NCBI GenBank assembly: GCA_023263735.1
Contig: JALQUQ010000207.1
Span: 1 to 5,152 of the forward strand
Reading direction: 5' to 3'
DNA from: Paracoccaceae bacterium
GTDB taxonomy: Bacteria; Pseudomonadota; Alphaproteobacteria; Rhodobacterales; Rhodobacteraceae
DNA: 5,152 bases
Shown: positions 1 to 5,152 of the stretch, in pieces
Layout: each line of letters opens with the position of its first letter
Numbering within the stretch: the stretch's first letter is position 1
Notes under the pieces: generated by a model
Database searches by the model: none
Seen by the model: only the letters and a program-made list of their open reading frames with translations
What the model was told of the DNA's origin: nothing
Position numbers and translations under genes: made by a program

Positions 1-534
1 CCGCGCGATGTGCAGGCGGGCGATGTGCTTTTGGGGCTGAAATCCTCGGGCGTGCATTCGAACGGCTATTCCTTTGTGCGTAAGGTCGTCGAACTTTCGG
101 GTCTGGGCTGGGATGCCGATTGCCCGTTTGGAGAGGGCACGCTGGGCGGTGCGCTGCTGGCGCCGACGCGGCTCTATGTCAAACAAGCTTTGGCGGCGGT
201 GCGGGCAGGGGGCGTGCATGGCTTTGCCCATATCACCGGCGGCGGCATCACGGAAAACCCGCCGCGCGTGTTGCCCGAAGGGTTGGCCTGCGAAATCGAT
301 CTGGGCGCATGGGAGTTGCCTGCGGTGTTCCGTTGGCTGGCCACGACCGCCAACATGTCAGAGCCTGAGCTTCTGAAAACCTTTAACTGCGGCGTCGGGA
401 TGATGATCGTGGTGGCGGCCGACCGCGCAGCCGAGATCACGGCCCTGCTGGAAGGTCTGGGCGAAGAGGTGGTTCAACTGGGCCGCATCATCGAAGGCAA
501 GGGCGATGTCGTCTACAAGGGGCGTCTGCTGTGA
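1..534 (+). CDS. purM: Phosphoribosylformylglycinamidine cyclo-ligase (AIR synthetase), 3' part
   Basis: PurM closes the imidazole ring of FGAM using ATP to give AIR, the fifth step of de novo purine synthesis, in the cytoplasm. The window starts inside the gene: 177 codons in frame 1 are present, about half of the usual 345-350 residues, so the N-terminal ATP-binding half lies to the left. Family motifs are clear: GLKSSGVHSNGYS near residues 12-24 of the fragment, HITGGGITENPPRVLP in the middle, and TFNCGVGMM later, all in the expected order of the C-terminal domain. There is no frameshift, and the C-terminus looks normal. The TGA stop overlaps the GTG start of purN (GTGA), so the two are translationally coupled in one operon. 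The 5' truncation is only the window edge. Confidence 0.95.
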   Translation, partial: PRDVQAGDVLLGLKSSGVHSNGYSFVRKVVELSGLGWDADCPFGEGTLGGALLAPTRLYVKQALAAVRAGGVHGFAHITGGGITENPPRVLPEGLACEIDLGAWELPAVFRWLATTANMSEPELLKTFNCGVGMMIVVAADRAAEITALLEGLGEEVVQLGRIIEGKGDVVYKGRLL

Positions 535-1118
535 CCCGCGTTGCCATCCTGATTTCGGGGGGTGGCTCGAACATGGTCAAGCTGGTCGAGGCAATGCAGG
601 CCGAAGGCTTTGCATCGCCGGTGCTGGTGGGGTCGAACGACCCCATGGCCAAGGGGCTTGAAAAGGCCCGTGCCATGGGGGTTGAAACCTTTTCCGTCGA
701 TCATCGCGGTTTTGGCAAGGATCGGGCGGGGTTCGAGGCGGCACTGAGCGCCCATTTGCACGAAGCCCGGCCCGATGTGGTCTGTCTGGCGGGGTTCATG
801 CGGGTGCTGACCCCGGATTTCGTCCGCCAGTTTCAGGGAAGGATGCTGAACATCCACCCCTCGCTGTTGCCGAAATATCCGGGCCTGCACACCCATCAGC
901 GCGCCCTAGAGGCCGGAGATGCCGAGGCCGGTTGCACCGTGCATGAGGTGATCGCCGAATTGGATGCGGGCCCGATGCTGGGGCAGGCGCGGGTGCCGGT
1001 TCTGGCCGGGGACAGCGCCGACGATCTGGCCGCGCGCGTGCTGGTTCAGGAACATCGTCTCTACCCCGAGGCGCTGCGCCGTTTCGTGGCGGGCAATCGT
1101 CACTTCTTTAGCCTTTGA
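531..1118 (+). CDS. purN: Phosphoribosylglycinamide formyltransferase (GAR transformylase)
   Basis: PurN moves a formyl group from 10-formyltetrahydrofolate to GAR, giving FGAR, the third step of purine synthesis. The 195-residue product fits the usual 190-215. The N-terminal phosphate-binding loop reads ISGGGSN (residues 8-14). The catalytic triad of the E. coli enzyme (Asn106, His108, Asp144) corresponds to N107 and H109 in MLNIHPSLLPKYPG, and D145 in ELDAGP; GCTVHEV (134-140) is also typical. The start is GTG at 531, overlapping the purM stop by four bases. That coupling explains why no strong separate ribosome site is needed. purM-purN pairing is common in proteobacteria, so coexpression for purine synthesis is a safe inference. 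No oddity was seen in the coding frame. Confidence 0.96.
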   Translation: MTRVAILISGGGSNMVKLVEAMQAEGFASPVLVGSNDPMAKGLEKARAMGVETFSVDHRGFGKDRAGFEAALSAHLHEARPDVVCLAGFMRVLTPDFVRQFQGRMLNIHPSLLPKYPGLHTHQRALEAGDAEAGCTVHEVIAELDAGPMLGQARVPVLAGDSADDLAARVLVQEHRLYPEALRRFVAGNRHFFSL

Positions 1119-1136
1119 TCTGGGCCCGGTGCGACC

Positions 1137-1165
1137 GCCTTGGCGGGGATCGCGCCCCCCAAGGC
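1137..1165 (+). terminator. Hairpin downstream of purN, weak terminator candidate
   Basis: GCCTTGG (1137-1143) pairs perfectly with CCAAGGC (1159-1165), and after one mismatch three further G-C pairs extend the stem. It begins 18 bases after the purN stop. There is no T tract directly after it; the nearest T-rich run (1209-1219) is over 40 bases away. It could be a 3'-end stabilising hairpin or an inefficient terminator. Whether purMN transcription continues into rnd cannot be told from sequence alone. Confidence 0.3.
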
Positions 1166-1215
1166 CCGGCCACGCCGCTTGCGCGCCTTTCACCTATGGC
1201 ATTTCGCGTTTTTTC

Positions 1216-1244
1216 TTTTCAACTCATGGATTGCTGCCTATAGC
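1216..1244 (+). promoter_or_regulatory. Possible sigma-70 type promoter for rnd
   Basis: In the purN-rnd gap (1119-1295) TTTTCA (1216-1221) could be a -35 element and TATAGC (1239-1244) a -10 element, 17 bases apart, each matching consensus at four of six positions. This lies about 50 bases upstream of the chosen rnd start and in the most AT-rich part of the gap. The match is modest, and alphaproteobacterial promoters are hard to call by eye. Confidence 0.25.
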
Positions 1245-1278
1245 GGAATTGAACCTCTGCGGGATGCCCCCGCGCCTG

Positions 1279-1286
1279 AAGGAAAG
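1279..1286 (+). promoter_or_regulatory. Ribosome binding site that sets the rnd start
   Basis: AAGGAAAG lies nine bases before the GTG at 1296. The frame stays open upstream to a TTG at 1142-1140 reading, but those extra 52 codons lack a comparable site and encode sequence unlike RNase D, so this site favours the GTG start. Confidence 0.6.
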
Positions 1287-1295
1287 ACACGGATT

Positions 1296-2468
1296 GTGCG
1301 CACGATAACGACGACCCAAGAGCTGGCCGCCTTTTGTGAACTGGCAAAGGCCGAGCCCTATGTGACCATTGATACCGAATTCCTGCGCGAACGGACCTAT
1401 TGGTCCAAGCTGTGTCTGATCCAAATGGCCTTGCCCGTGAAAACCACATCCGGGCAACCCGGTGAGGCGGTTCTGGTCGACCCGATCGAGGGCAGCGAGA
1501 TGAGCATGGAGCCGCTCTATGACCTGTTCCGCCACGAGGCGACGGTCAAGGTGTTCCACGCCGCGCGGCAGGATCTTGAGATCTTTTTCGTCGAGGGCAA
1601 TGTTTTTCCGGTTCCGCTGTTTGACACGCAAATCGCCGCGATGGTCTGCGGTTTTGGCGAACAGGTCGGATATGAGACCCTTGTGCGCAAGATCGCCAAG
1701 GAAAGCCTGGACAAAACCAGCCGCTTTACCGATTGGTCGCGCCGCCCGCTGTCAAATGCGCAAAAGGAATATGCCTTGGCCGATGTCACCCATTTGCGGG
1801 TGATCTATGAATGGCTGGCGGCGCAACTGAACAAGAACGGCCGGGCGCGTTGGGTGGCAGAAGAGTTGAACGTGCTGACCGATCCGGCCACCTATACGGT
1901 GCTGCCCGAAGATGCCTGGATGCGGGTCAAGACGCGCACCACCTCGGGCCGGTTTCTGGCGGTGGTCAAGGAACTGGCGCGCTTTCGCGAAGAATATGCG
2001 CAAAAGAACAACGTGCCGCGCAGCCGCGTCATGAAAGACGATGCCCTTTTGGAACTGGCCTCGACCCGTCCGCAAACCTCCGAAGAACTGGGCCGGTCGC
2101 GGATGCTGATGCGTGAGGGGCGCAAGCCTGAAATCGCCGATGGCATTCTGGCGGCGGTCAAGGCCGGAATGGCGATGCGCGCCGAAGACATGCCCAAGGT
2201 CGATACGCAAAACAGCAACATTCAGGTCAACGGCGCGTTGGCCGATCTGCTGCGCGTCTTGCTCAAGGCCAAGTCCGAAGATCTGGGTGTGGCGCCCAAA
2301 CTGATCGCCTCGGCCTCGGACCTTGATGCGATCGCGGCGGGCGAACGTGAGGTTGAGGCGCTGAAAGGCTGGCGGCGCGAAGCGTTTGGCGATGATGCCC
2401 TGCGCCTGTGCAAAGGCGAAATCGCTTTGTCGGCCAAGGGCACCGAAGTGCGGGTGGTCCGGGTCTGA
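1296..2468 (+). CDS. rnd: Ribonuclease D
   Basis: RNase D is a 3'-to-5' exoribonuclease of the DEDD family that trims tRNA precursors and other small RNAs in the cytoplasm. Starting at GTG 1296 the product has 390 residues, normal for the alphaproteobacterial family (about 385). Exo I is IDTEF with D26 and E28; Exo II is HAARQDLEIF with D93; Exo III is EYALADVTHL with Y159 and D163, the DEDDy arrangement. All four acidic metal ligands are present. The FTDWSRRPLS stretch just before Exo III is characteristic of RNase D. An HRDC domain follows, around residues 225-300, including the stretch VPRSRVMKDDALLELA. The gene sits downstream of purMN as in many Rhodobacterales, but a 177-base gap suggests it may have its own promoter. 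The longer 442-residue reading is unlikely, since its extra N-terminus does not resemble the family. Confidence 0.95.
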   Translation: MRTITTTQELAAFCELAKAEPYVTIDTEFLRERTYWSKLCLIQMALPVKTTSGQPGEAVLVDPIEGSEMSMEPLYDLFRHEATVKVFHAARQDLEIFFVEGNVFPVPLFDTQIAAMVCGFGEQVGYETLVRKIAKESLDKTSRFTDWSRRPLSNAQKEYALADVTHLRVIYEWLAAQLNKNGRARWVAEELNVLTDPATYTVLPEDAWMRVKTRTTSGRFLAVVKELARFREEYAQKNNVPRSRVMKDDALLELASTRPQTSEELGRSRMLMREGRKPEIADGILAAVKAGMAMRAEDMPKVDTQNSNIQVNGALADLLRVLLKAKSEDLGVAPKLIASASDLDAIAAGEREVEALKGWRREAFGDDALRLCKGEIALSAKGTEVRVVRV

Positions 2469-2477
2469 CCCCGGACC
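2456..2477. terminator. Hairpin at the 3' end of rnd, possible bidirectional terminator
   Basis: GGTCCGGG (2456-2463) and CCCGGACC (2470-2477) form a perfect 8-bp GC-rich stem with a 6-base loop containing most of the rnd stop codon. It lies at the meeting point of rnd and the convergent lipoprotein gene, only 19 bases apart, so it could slow polymerase from both sides. There is no T tract on either strand, so it is not a classical intrinsic terminator. Confidence 0.4.
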
Positions 2478-2487
2478 GCTCGGCAGG

Positions 2488-2955
2488 TCAGCGCCGCGTG
2501 GACCGCGCGCTGTTCGCCCCCTGAACGGTGATCTTTGACACCGTTTCCAACCGGATGGTCGAAACCGTTGTCGCCACTGTCACCTCGCGCGAGCGGGGCG
2601 TGTTGACCGGCGTGTTGGTGACGGGCGGGTACAGCCGGAATTCCAACACCAGATGCGACGGATCGTCGGTTTCCACCTCAACCAGTTCGGCATCCCACCA
2701 GCCTTGGGACGGGGTGATCCCGGTGGCGCGCACGATGGCCCCGCCGGAATAGGGCTCGACACTCATCTGCGTCAACTGCTCGACCAGCAACCGGGGATCA
2801 GCGGGTTTCTGCCCCAACTGAACCACTTCGGCCGGTTGCGAGCGGCCAAACCAGTTGAACGGGTTCAGCTTTGAATTCCGCACGACACCGCAGGCGGAAA
2901 CCAGCAATACAACAGAAAGTGCAAGCGTCAGCGAACGTCTCATCGGTCCATCCAT
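2488..2955 (-). CDS. Predicted small lipoprotein of unknown function
   Basis: The gene encodes 155 residues. It begins with a short charged N-terminus (MDGPMRR), a hydrophobic segment at 9-20, and a lipobox LVSAC with Cys22, so export, signal peptidase II cleavage and lipid attachment are predicted, probably to the cell envelope. After the cysteine comes an Asn/Phe/Trp-containing linker (KLNPFNWFGRS), then a mixed domain with GWWDAELVEVE and LEFRLYPP that looks beta-rich. The start at 2955 is chosen because GGAGGA lies five bases upstream; the in-frame ATG at 2943 is the alternative and would leave a 17-base gap to that site. A longer reading to 3069 lacks a signal peptide at its start. I recall similar small lipoproteins in Rhodobacterales but do not recognise a named family. 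It diverges from sufE and converges on rnd. No functional residue can be assigned. Confidence 0.8.
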   Translation of the reverse strand: MDGPMRRSLTLALSVVLLVSACGVVRNSKLNPFNWFGRSQPAEVVQLGQKPADPRLLVEQLTQMSVEPYSGGAIVRATGITPSQGWWDAELVEVETDDPSHLVLEFRLYPPVTNTPVNTPRSREVTVATTVSTIRLETVSKITVQGANSARSTRR

Positions 2956-2960
2956 TCTTG

Positions 2961-2966
2961 TCCTCC
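2961..2966 (-). promoter_or_regulatory. Shine-Dalgarno site of the lipoprotein gene
   Basis: On the minus strand GGAGGA, within AAGGGAGGACAAGA, stands five bases before the ATG at 2955. It is a near-perfect ribosome site and decides the start against both the longer frame (to 3069) and the internal ATG at 2943. Confidence 0.7.
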
Positions 2967-3092
2967 CTTGGGTAACTGATGGAAAAGGGTTTGAAAAGGC
3001 CGCGTGGGCAGTTCCGGGCGATTTGCGGGGATGCCAAGGCTGGACCTTTGCGCCAAGGCGCTTTACCACCTTGACCGGAACAGGAGACCGCC

Positions 3093-3500
3093 ATGGCCAG
3101 CCCCGCCTTTGAAGACATTGCTGAAACCTTTGACTTTCTGGACGATTGGGAAGATCGCTATCGCCATGTGATCGAACTGGGCAAAGCGATGCCGCCCTTG
3201 GACGACAGTTTCAAGGTCCCCGCGCTCAAGGTCAACGGCTGCGCCAGTCAGGTCTGGCTGCGCCCCCTCCTAAACGGAGGTCGGTTCGATTTTCAGGGCG
3301 ATTCTGACGCGATGATCGTGCGTGGCCTGATCGCCGTGCTGCACGCGCTCTATTCCGGCCTCACCTTGGCCGAAGTGTTGCAAGTCGATGCCTCGGCCGA
3401 ACTGGGCCGCCTTGGCCTGAACGACCATCTGTCCTCACAACGCTCGAACGGCGTGCGCGCCATGGTCGAACGCATCCGCAGCATCGCTTCCGCCGGTTAA
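3093..3500 (+). CDS. sufE: SufE-family cysteine desulfuration / Fe-S cluster assembly protein
   Basis: SufE accepts persulfide sulfur from the cysteine desulfurase SufS and passes it to the SufBCD scaffold for Fe-S cluster building in the cytoplasm. The 135-residue product matches the family size (E. coli SufE 138). The N-terminal WEDRYRHVIELGKAMPPL and the loop VNGCASQVWL are diagnostic; C50 corresponds to the sulfur-accepting Cys51 of E. coli. The C-terminal part with LGLNDHLSSQRSNGVRAMVERI is also typical. The ATG at 3093 follows AGGAG (3082-3086) by six bases. No other suf gene is in view, so it is a stand-alone copy here. It diverges from the lipoprotein gene across 137 bases and its TAA overlaps the stop codon of the M24 gene. 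A SufE-like CsdE role cannot be excluded by sequence alone. Confidence 0.94.
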   Translation: MASPAFEDIAETFDFLDDWEDRYRHVIELGKAMPPLDDSFKVPALKVNGCASQVWLRPLLNGGRFDFQGDSDAMIVRGLIAVLHALYSGLTLAEVLQVDASAELGRLGLNDHLSSQRSNGVRAMVERIRSIASAG

Positions 3501-3507
3501 ACCGGCG
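3491..3507. terminator. Perfect palindrome over two overlapping stop codons
   Basis: CGCCGGTT (3491-3498), a central A, and AACCGGCG (3500-3507) form an exact 17-base inverted repeat. In RNA this gives a 6-bp GC stem with a UUAAA-type loop from either strand. It contains the TAA of sufE (3498-3500) and the TAA of the convergent M24 gene (3499-3497). A role as a shared 3'-end hairpin for both transcripts is inferred; no T tract follows on either side. Confidence 0.45.
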
Positions 3508-4789
3508 CGCAAGCCGCCTGCAACCAGCTCAGCGCCGGGGCAGAAACCCGGGCCGCCAGTTTATCCAAAACCTCCGCGTGATAGGCGTTCAGCCAATCGC
3601 GCTCGGCCTGCGCCAATTGCGACAAATCCAAAAGCCGACGATCAAACGGCACATAGGTCAAGGTTTCAAAGCAATATTGCGCGCGGTGGTCGCCCAGATC
3701 GGGCGCCTTTTGCACCACGATCAGGTTTTCCAACCGAATGCCAAAAGACCCCTCGCGGTAATATCCGGGCTCGTTTGACAAGATCATCCCCGGTTGCAAC
3801 GGAACTTCCGAAATCCGGCTGATCCGCTGCGGCCCTTCATGCACGCTCAGAAACGCGCCGACCCCGTGGCCGGTGCCATGATCGTAATCCTGCCCCTCGA
3901 CCCAAAGCGGAAACCGGGCCAGCGGGTCCAGATCGCGCCCGGCAAGCCCGACCGGAAAGCGCACCCGCGAAATCGCCATCATGCCGCGCAAAACGCGGGT
4001 ATAGCAGGCCCGATGTTCGGCCGAGGGCACCCCCACCGGCACAGTGCGGGTGATGTCGGTCGTGCCATCGGGGTATTGCGCGCCCGAATCCACCAACAGA
4101 AGCGTATCGCCCTCGATCCGGCGGTTCGTCTCCTGCGTCACCCGATAATGGATGATCGCCCCATTGCCGCCCACCCCACAGATCGTGTCAAAGCTGATGT
4201 CATGCAGACAATTGGTGGCGCGGCGAAACCCTTCCAGCGCGCTCACCACCTCGATCTCGGTCAGACTGCCCTGGGGCTGGGCGTCCAGCCAACACAGAAA
4301 CTCGACCATCGCCGCCCCATCGCGCAGATGGGCCGCGCGCATGCCTTGCAATTCGCCGGGCGTCTTGCAGGCCTTGGGCAATCGGCAGGGGTCGTCGCCC
4401 CAGACCACTTCGCCGCCCGCCCCCTCGATCGTCACCGAAACCGCCAGCGGCGCCGACTGTCGATCCACCCGCACCACGCCGCGCAGGGCTTGCAAAGCCG
4501 GCACAAAGGCCTCGATCGGGCACAGCCGCACGTCCGCTCCCAAATGATCGATCACCGCCGCCGACATCTTGGCGGCTTCGGCAAACAGATCGACCCGCCC
4601 ATCGGCAAACAGAATGGCAAACCCGTGCAGAACCGGATTGCGCGGCACATCCGCCCCGCGCAGGTTCAACAGCCAACAGATCGAATCCGGCAAGGTGATC
4701 ACCGCTGCCCCCTGCCGCGCCTTGGTCAAATCCGCCGCCAGCCGCGCCCGCTTTTCCGCATGCCCCGCCCCGGCCAAATCCTCAGGATG
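3497..4789 (-). CDS. M24 aminopeptidase P family (Xaa-Pro aminopeptidase), 5'-truncated at junction
   Basis: This metalloenzyme removes an N-terminal residue preceding proline. Numbering from the TTG at 4777 (426 codons), all five dinuclear metal ligands of the pita-bread fold are visible: D230 in LLVDSGAQY, D241 in TTDITRT, H304 in HGTGHGVG, E336 in LSNEPGYY and E350 in IRLENL. The substrate and shuttle histidines H210 (IIHYR) and H313 (SVHEGP) are also present. Residues 1-130 look like the second creatinase-type domain. Bacterial three-domain members are near 590-600 residues, so roughly 160-170 N-terminal residues are missing. The TTG is not a credible start: it lacks a ribosome site, and the family-like residues HPED continue upstream to about 4789. 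Beyond that the sequence becomes ciliate-like. The gene is therefore cut by the junction, not naturally short. Its stop overlaps that of convergent sufE. Confidence 0.9.
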   Translation of the reverse strand, partial: HPEDLAGAGHAEKRARLAADLTKARQGAAVITLPDSICWLLNLRGADVPRNPVLHGFAILFADGRVDLFAEAAKMSAAVIDHLGADVRLCPIEAFVPALQALRGVVRVDRQSAPLAVSVTIEGAGGEVVWGDDPCRLPKACKTPGELQGMRAAHLRDGAAMVEFLCWLDAQPQGSLTEIEVVSALEGFRRATNCLHDISFDTICGVGGNGAIIHYRVTQETNRRIEGDTLLLVDSGAQYPDGTTDITRTVPVGVPSAEHRACYTRVLRGMMAISRVRFPVGLAGRDLDPLARFPLWVEGQDYDHGTGHGVGAFLSVHEGPQRISRISEVPLQPGMILSNEPGYYREGSFGIRLENLIVVQKAPDLGDHRAQYCFETLTYVPFDRRLLDLSQLAQAERDWLNAYHAEVLDKLAARVSAPALSWLQAACAPV

Positions 4790-4804
4790 GTCGTGGTCGT
4801 CTTA
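4787..4804. other. Junction between bacterial and ciliate DNA
   Basis: Left of about 4789 the minus-strand frame reads as M24 peptidase (HPEDLAGAGHAEKRARLAADL-like bacterial sequence, GC-rich third positions). Right of about 4802 base composition falls, third positions become mixed, and the frame needs TAA/TAG as glutamine. The stretch between, a GAC/CAC-rich repeat-like run encoding DDHDH, could belong to either side, so the exact breakpoint is not resolvable by eye. The same reading frame happens to continue across it (a one-in-three chance). Short shared sequence at the join could have caused misassembly or ligation. Confidence 0.8.
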
Positions 4805-5083
4805 TTCGTCGAAAGCATGATCCAACTCGTGAAAAATGGAATCAATGGCTTCACCATCTACACACTCATCGTCGCCGTATATGACTACTACGACTACGAC
4901 CACGGCAACAACTGCAACGACAATGACTGTGTAAGCCCACGTAGGTAATGATGAAGTGGTTGTAGTTGTGCTTTCTTCAGCCTTTTGTTGTTCTTCGATA
5001 GTAGAAGGGTTGGTAGCACTAAGTGCCAAAAATGACTAGAGTGTTCGGGCAAAGATCTACTCAAGAGCGGCTTTTTGCGTCAT
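4802..5083 (-). CDS. Ciliate gene, 5' part: predicted single-pass membrane protein (TAA/TAG = Gln)
   Basis: Reading leftward from the telomere, an ATG at 5083 opens a frame preceded by an in-frame TGA (5098-5096). In the standard code it is broken by TAG at 5059-5057 and 5038-5036 and by TAA at 4804-4802; in the hypotrich nuclear code these are glutamines Q9, Q16 and Q94 and no TGA interrupts. The 94 residues visible are an N-terminus of uncertain targeting, a Glu/Gln stretch (30-37), a Thr/Ser run (38-45), a Val-rich membrane segment (about 50-69) and an acidic His-containing tail (71-93). The beginning of the frame 50 bases inside a telomere suits the short 5' leaders of nanochromosome genes. 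The 3' part is lost at the junction. I do not recognise the protein. A spliced gene with an undetected intron is possible. A bacterial reading from TTG 5029 of 75 residues is less convincing. Confidence 0.65.
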
Positions 5084-5132
5084 GAAGAGATAGCTTCAAA
5101 TTAATTATTATAACTGACTAAACTCCGGCCGT
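5084..5132 (-). promoter_or_regulatory. Subtelomeric leader of the ciliate chromosome with TATA-like motif
   Basis: The 49 bases between telomere and ATG are AT-rich except next to the telomere. TATAAT (5112-5107, minus strand) sits 23 bases before the ATG, and an in-frame TGA follows it. Such short, AT-rich non-coding ends are usual for hypotrich nanochromosomes. Assigning promoter activity is inference. Confidence 0.35.
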
Positions 5133-5152
5133 GGGGTTTTGGGGTTTTGGGG
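5133..5152 (+). repeat. Ciliate telomere, G4T4G4T4G4
   Basis: The last 20 bases are two and a half perfect GGGGTTTT units, with the G-rich strand running to the 3' end as in a real chromosome end. The length equals the 20-bp duplex part (C4A4C4A4C4) of Oxytricha and Stylonychia macronuclear telomeres. Euplotes uses the same repeat but a 28-bp duplex and a different genetic code. Bacteria of this group have circular replicons without such repeats. The window ending exactly on the final G fits a true chromosome terminus. Confidence 0.92.

Noticed and set aside
1140..1295. N-terminal extension of RNase D with a hydrophobic, Phe/Trp-rich stretch that could look like a signal or membrane anchor.
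   Set aside because: It begins at TTG without a ribosome site, is unlike the RNase D family, and a GTG with AAGGAAAG upstream gives the normal length and N-terminus.
1752..2210. A 152-codon minus-strand open frame inside rnd.
   Set aside because: It is antisense to the conserved RNase D catalytic and HRDC regions, with Arg/His-rich shadow composition and no ribosome site noticed.
3050..3064. GCGCCAAGGCGC inverted repeat upstream of sufE as an operator or terminator.
   Set aside because: The stem is only four to five pairs with a tiny loop, which is common by chance in GC-rich DNA.
1..4789. CRISPR arrays, tRNA or rRNA genes, insertion sequences or a defence/mobile system in the bacterial part.
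   Set aside because: No direct repeats, cloverleaf-like sequence, transposase motifs or recombinase motifs were seen; the genes are ordinary housekeeping genes.
3794..4948. A 384-codon plus-strand open frame opposite the M24 gene.
   Set aside because: It is rich in Arg, His, Pro and Gln, typical of the antisense of a GC-rich gene, and it crosses the bacterial/ciliate junction. The minus strand has clear M24 motifs.
4802..5029. A 75-residue bacterial small membrane protein starting at TTG.
   Set aside because: The base composition, adjacent telomere and continuation upstream through TAG codons to an ATG fit a ciliate gene better.
5094..5100. TTGAA core resembling the Euplotes chromosome-breakage site.
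   Set aside because: It is about 33 bases from the telomere instead of the expected 17, the flanks do not match well, and the codon usage contradicts Euplotes.

Overview
The window joins DNA from two kinds of organism. Positions 1 to about 4790 are GC-rich bacterial DNA, best matching an alphaproteobacterium of the Rhodobacterales (Rhodobacter/Paracoccus-like). The evidence is purM-purN-rnd gene order, Shine-Dalgarno sites, GTG starts, tight gene packing, and protein sequences resembling that group. Positions about 4800 to 5152 are AT-richer and eukaryotic: the window ends in exactly G4T4G4T4G4 (5133-5152), the duplex telomere repeat of hypotrich/spirotrich ciliate macronuclear chromosomes (Oxytricha/Stylonychia type). 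The reading frame starting just inside that telomere is open only if TAA and TAG mean glutamine, as in those ciliates.

Bacterial part. The C-terminal half of purM (1-534) overlaps purN (531-1118) by four bases; they encode steps 5 and 3 of purine synthesis. After a 177-base gap comes rnd (RNase D, 1296-2468). Converging on it is a small predicted lipoprotein gene (2488-2955, minus strand), which diverges from sufE (3093-3500), an Fe-S cluster assembly factor. sufE converges on an M24 aminopeptidase P gene (minus strand, stop at 3497); the two stop codons overlap inside a perfect 17-bp palindrome. The M24 gene has its full metal-binding catalytic domain but loses its N-terminal part near 4790, where the ciliate sequence begins.

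Ciliate part. Reading leftward from the telomere there is a short AT-rich leader with a TATA-like motif, then an ATG at 5083 preceded by an in-frame TGA. The open frame encodes a predicted single-pass membrane protein with a Thr-rich stretch, a Val-rich membrane segment and an acidic tail. It is cut off at the junction.

The simplest reading is a chimera made during cloning or assembly: ciliate nanochromosome end joined to DNA of a food, culture or symbiotic bacterium. A real transfer of bacterial DNA into a ciliate chromosome is possible but less supported, because the bacterial genes keep bacterial signals and the combined frame makes no sensible ciliate gene. I see no novel bacterial defence, mobile or CRISPR system.
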